NCBI GenBank assembly: GCA_002717185.1
Contig: PBDC01000026.1
Coordinates: 27,454-46,371, forward strand
Direction of reading: 5' to 3'
DNA: 18,918 bases
From: Rhodospirillaceae bacterium
GTDB lineage: Bacteria > Pseudomonadota > Alphaproteobacteria > UBA8366 > GCA-2717185
Positions 16,152-18,918 of this stretch are shown one piece after another (position 1 is the stretch's first letter; each line of letters opens with the position of its first letter). Below the pieces are notes generated by a model that was given only the letters and a program-made list of their open reading frames with translations, did no database searches and had not been told where the DNA came from. Made by a program: the position numbers and the translations under genes.

Positions 16152-17351
16152 TTGACCGCCTTAGAACGCGAAAATGCCGCTGTCACACGCGGGCCGCTGT
16201 TTGTCATCGCGGGATCGCACGCTTCGCTTCACTGGTGCGTAACGATCCTGTTCGTCCTGCTGCCTTTCATCAAGGCCGAGCTCGGCCTCGACTACACCCA
16301 AACTGGGTTCTTGGTAACGATCGTGCAATTGGCCGCCTTTGTCGCCAATATCCCAAGCGGCATCATCGTCGATGTGACGGGACGACGTACGGCCTGTAAA
16401 CTGATCTCGCTCACCGTCTGCGGTTTGGGGTTAGCCGGACTTGGCTTCGCTCAGGGTTACTGGGCGCTGGCAACATTCGTTGCGATAATTTCGATCACTA
16501 ATACGCTTTGGCACCCAGCAGCGATTGCTTTTTTGTCAGAGTCTTACGCCGACCGACGCGGCCTCGCGCTCTCATTCCACACAATAGGCGCCAGCCTCGG
16601 CGACGCGGCAGCACCCACCGTCGCAATATTTCTGATCGGAATTATTGGTTGGCAGAGTACGGCAGTCTTTTGTGCTATTGTTCCAATCGCAGCAGCTACC
16701 CTCCTATTCTTCTTCGCCAAGGCCAGCCCCGCCATGCCGAAAATGGCATCCAGCAGCAGCCTGCGCGATTACATTGCCGGCCTGCAACAGCTGATCAGTG
16801 ATCTGGAAATTTGGAAAATCTGCGTTATGGCCGGCTTTCGCGGCACTGGCCAAAGTGGGCTACGTACCTTTCTCCCGCTATACGTCGCCGCGGCTTTCGC
16901 TTCCCATCCATTCTTGATCGGCGCGTCAATCACCGTCTTGCAACTGAGTGGCGCCGTCGCCACTCCATTTGCAGGCGGCCTGTCGGACAGAATTGGCCGC
17001 CGCCCGGTGCTCTTCTTTGGCTTCGCAATCTCTTTTTTCGTTATCGGGCTGATGCCCTTGACGGACTCGATACCACTTTTAATCTTCCTCATCGGCCTCG
17101 CCGGCGTCTCGACCTTCGCCGTGCGCCCGGTCATCCAAAGCTGGGCGATGGAAAAGGCGTCGCCGCAATTGGGTGGTTCGATGGTTAGCCTGTTGTTCGG
17201 CACTCAATCCGCTTTCTCCATGGCGGTACCTGTACTGGGCGGCATGATCGCCGACGCTTGGGGGATCGAATACGTGTTTTACGCGCTGGCAGCGACTGTC
17301 GTTATAGCAGTCGCAGTCGCCATCACGATCCCAGAAGATGGCAGAAACTGA
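16152..17351 (+). CDS. major facilitator superfamily transporter
   Basis: The protein has 399 residues with about 12 hydrophobic segments in two halves. The MFS motif A appears after TM2 as GIIVDVTGRRTA and again in the second half as GGLSDRIGRRPV. HASLHWCVTILFVLLPF in TM1 and TNTLWHPAAIAFLSESYADR resemble the fosmidomycin-resistance (Fsr)-like branch of MFS, but the resemblance is distant and the substrate is unknown. The only suitable start is TTG at 16152, as an in-frame TAA lies just upstream at 16140-16142 and no ATG or GTG follows in the first part of the frame; no clear ribosome site is seen. The dehydrogenase gene follows 76 bases later on the same strand, so transport of a hydroxy- or keto-acid is one possible, unproven, role. 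Confidence 0.85.
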   Translation: MTALERENAAVTRGPLFVIAGSHASLHWCVTILFVLLPFIKAELGLDYTQTGFLVTIVQLAAFVANIPSGIIVDVTGRRTACKLISLTVCGLGLAGLGFAQGYWALATFVAIISITNTLWHPAAIAFLSESYADRRGLALSFHTIGASLGDAAAPTVAIFLIGIIGWQSTAVFCAIVPIAAATLLFFFAKASPAMPKMASSSSLRDYIAGLQQLISDLEIWKICVMAGFRGTGQSGLRTFLPLYVAAAFASHPFLIGASITVLQLSGAVATPFAGGLSDRIGRRPVLFFGFAISFFVIGLMPLTDSIPLLIFLIGLAGVSTFAVRPVIQSWAMEKASPQLGGSMVSLLFGTQSAFSMAVPVLGGMIADAWGIEYVFYALAATVVIAVAVAITIPEDGRN

Positions 17352-17427
17352 TTGGAAAAAGCATAGTTGAATGCTGAACAAGAGACCGTAAACTCGGAGC
17401 CGTTTCTCACGATATCGAAAGCAGCCT

Positions 17428-18423
17428 ATGCCGGACTCGTTAACGCTTTTGCTAGGCGGCCAAATGGCCGCCCCGCGCGCCGATTACTTGAAACAACATC
17501 TTACCACAGACTGGACAGTAAAAACCTGGGTCGAAGGTGAACCATTCGAGGACTTCACTGCCGTCGCGCCAACAGCTGACGCATTTGTCGGCGGCTTTAT
17601 CAAGGGAGACTGGCCTGCTGTGCCGAAACTCCGGCTCTTCCAGGTGCCCTTCACTGGCTACGACTGGATCGACCCGGACAAGTTGCCCACGGGCTGCCAA
17701 CTTTGCAACACGTTCGAGCACGAAACCACAATCGCCGAATACGTCCTGGCGACGATGCTGGAATGGGAGTTTGGTATCAGTGAGGCTGACCGCAAGTTCC
17801 GCGTTAACGGCTGGAAAGGGAGGCAAATGGGCTACGGCCCAACCCATGGCGAGCTCTATGGTAAGACCATCGGCATCGTCGGCTATGGCCATATCGGCCA
17901 GGAGGTAGCGCGCCGCGCCCTAGCGTTTGGGATGCGCTGCATCGCTGTTACCCGCACAATTCGATCGACAGAAGAACCGCTAACCTGGATCGACACGATG
18001 GACTCGCTCGACAAGCTGCTCGGCGAAAGTGATTACGTCCTAATTGGACTGCCATTATCGAAAGAAACGCGGGGCCTGTTCGATACGACACGACTTGCCC
18101 AGATGAAACCCGATGGCGTCCTAATCAATGTTGGCCGCGGTCTCATTATCGACGAAGGTTCACTTTACAAGGCATTAGTCGACAAGACCATCGGCGGAGC
18201 CATCATCGACGTCTGGTACGGCTACCCAACGTCGAACAAGCCGGATCGTTCACCCTGGAACTTTCCCTTCAAAGAGCTCGACAACATCGTTATGACGCCG
18301 CACAACAGCGCGCTCAGCGACGACATGCACGACCGGCGCTGGCGCTTTATCGCAGAGAACCTGGATCGGTTCAGCCGCGGGGAACCGCTTCTCAACGTCT
18401 GTTTTGAAGGAACGGCCGTTTAA
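17428..18423 (+). CDS. D-isomer-specific 2-hydroxyacid dehydrogenase family protein
   Basis: The protein has 331 residues. The NAD(P) Rossmann motif GIVGYGHIGQEVARRALAFG spans about residues 149-168, with a basic TR after the second strand in place of the usual acidic residue, which hints at NADP(H). Catalytic R237 lies in LINVGRGLIIDEGSL and H292 in IVMTPHNSALSD. The third member of the triad is unusual: the DVFxxEP motif reads DVWYGYP, putting Y266 where the catalytic Glu normally is. Formate dehydrogenases of this superfamily have Gln at that position. The flanking sequence SPWNFPFKELDN also resembles that branch. The gene follows the MFS gene in the same direction and converges with the amidase gene, 16 bases away. 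The family is firm; the substrate is unknown. Confidence 0.9.
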   Translation: MPDSLTLLLGGQMAAPRADYLKQHLTTDWTVKTWVEGEPFEDFTAVAPTADAFVGGFIKGDWPAVPKLRLFQVPFTGYDWIDPDKLPTGCQLCNTFEHETTIAEYVLATMLEWEFGISEADRKFRVNGWKGRQMGYGPTHGELYGKTIGIVGYGHIGQEVARRALAFGMRCIAVTRTIRSTEEPLTWIDTMDSLDKLLGESDYVLIGLPLSKETRGLFDTTRLAQMKPDGVLINVGRGLIIDEGSLYKALVDKTIGGAIIDVWYGYPTSNKPDRSPWNFPFKELDNIVMTPHNSALSDDMHDRRWRFIAENLDRFSRGEPLLNVCFEGTAV

Positions 18424-18439
18424 CCAACCGCCTGGCAAC

Positions 18440-18918
18440 CTAACAATTCCGTCCTGTAAAAGCTGTCACATCAGCAAGCGGTCGCATTAGATCGCGCTTG
18501 ATCTGGAACTGCGCTTCCAACGACTTGCAAGCGCCGAGCAAGAAATTGTCGCCTCGGTAAGGACCAACGATTTGTAATCCAAACGGAAGTCCTTGTGGGT
18601 CCTTGCCCGCTGGCAGGCACAGCGCCGGATGACCCATCATTGTAATGGGAGCGGTAATGTTGCCGCGCCCCGCCCAAAGATCATTCTGCTCTTGATCCTC
18701 TTCCTCTACCAACCGGGTATTCGCCACATCGATTTCCTTCAAGGTGTAGTTGGGCAACGTACGGCCAGGCGTGATCAGCAGGTCATAGTCCTGGAAGAAC
18801 GTTTGGAAGCGGCGGAAAATTCTGGTTTGCGCAGCCATGGCTTGAGCGGCATCCTGACCGGTCATCGCATCGCCACGCCGCAGGTCCGTACGCGCCTGCG
18901 GGGTCAATCCGGACCGGT
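18440..18918 (-). CDS. amidase-signature family enzyme, C-terminal part (cut by right edge)
   Basis: The minus-strand frame is open from the right edge to the stop at 18440, giving about 159 residues. It shows the C-terminal third of amidase-signature enzymes: a helix with AMAAQTRIFRRFQTFFQDYD, then LLITPGRTLPNY, NITAPITMMGHPALCLPAG, GLPFGLQIVGPYRGDNFLLG and a final helix with CKSLEAQFQ. The Ser-Ser-Lys catalytic residues are in the N-terminal part outside the window, so activity and substrate class (amidase, allophanate hydrolase, GatA-like) cannot be judged. A TTG near 18907 is not a true start: conserved sequence continues past it. It converges with the 2-hydroxyacid dehydrogenase with only 16 bases between stops and no visible terminator. 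Confidence 0.88.
   Translation of the reverse strand, partial: RSGLTPQARTDLRRGDAMTGQDAAQAMAAQTRIFRRFQTFFQDYDLLITPGRTLPNYTLKEIDVANTRLVEEEDQEQNDLWAGRGNITAPITMMGHPALCLPAGKDPQGLPFGLQIVGPYRGDNFLLGACKSLEAQFQIKRDLMRPLADVTAFTGRNC

Noticed and set aside
18905..18907. TTG as the start of a complete 155-residue amidase-like gene
   Set aside because: The frame continues to the edge and the piece is only the C-terminal third of an amidase-signature enzyme.

Overview
The window looks like chromosomal DNA of an alphaproteobacterium, possibly in or near Rhodospirillales. The main support is a haem-biosynthesis block ordered hemC, hemD, a Mic60/mitofilin-like membrane protein, hemY, divergent from tsaD, gpsA, a YciI-family gene and an EVE-domain gene. 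That order is a known alphaproteobacterial arrangement. The taxonomic call is inference from gene content and order; there is no rRNA in the window.

Layout. (1) 1-858: a visibly AT-rich block with the 5' part of a TolC-type outer-membrane efflux gene on the minus strand, cut by the left edge, plus its AT-rich upstream region. (2) 859-5309, minus strand: hemC, a 169-bp spacer, then hemD, the mitofilin-like gene and hemY. The last two junctions are 4-base ATGA overlaps, so these three genes are probably translationally coupled. hemD appears to start at an ATT codon behind a full AGGAGG ribosome site. The mitofilin-like protein carries a helix-turn-helix-like domain in front of its membrane anchor. 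(3) 5310-5435: divergent promoter region. (4) 5436-8856, plus strand: a small single-span membrane protein, tsaD, gpsA (two more ATGA overlaps), a YciI-like protein and an EVE-domain protein. (5) 8994-13171: an RND efflux pair, adaptor plus inner-membrane pump, with no outer-membrane channel beside it. (6) 13172-13968: about 800 bases with no convincing gene. (7) 13969-15909: acetyl-CoA synthetase. (8) 16152-18423: an MFS transporter and a D-isomer 2-hydroxyacid dehydrogenase. (9) 18440 to the right edge: the C-terminal part of an amidase-signature enzyme on the minus strand.

How the genes fit together. HemC and HemD make uroporphyrinogen III. HemY and the mitofilin-like protein are inner-membrane proteins tied to this block by gene order. 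The tsaD side covers tRNA t6A modification and phospholipid precursor supply. The RND pair, acs, and the MFS/dehydrogenase/amidase group are accessory or central-metabolism loci with no sequence-evident link to the haem block.

The features most worth a second look are the HTH-mitofilin fusion inside the haem operon, the ATT start of hemD, the small membrane protein coupled to tsaD, and the composition break near position 800-860. I see no CRISPR array, tRNA, rRNA, insertion sequence or phage gene.
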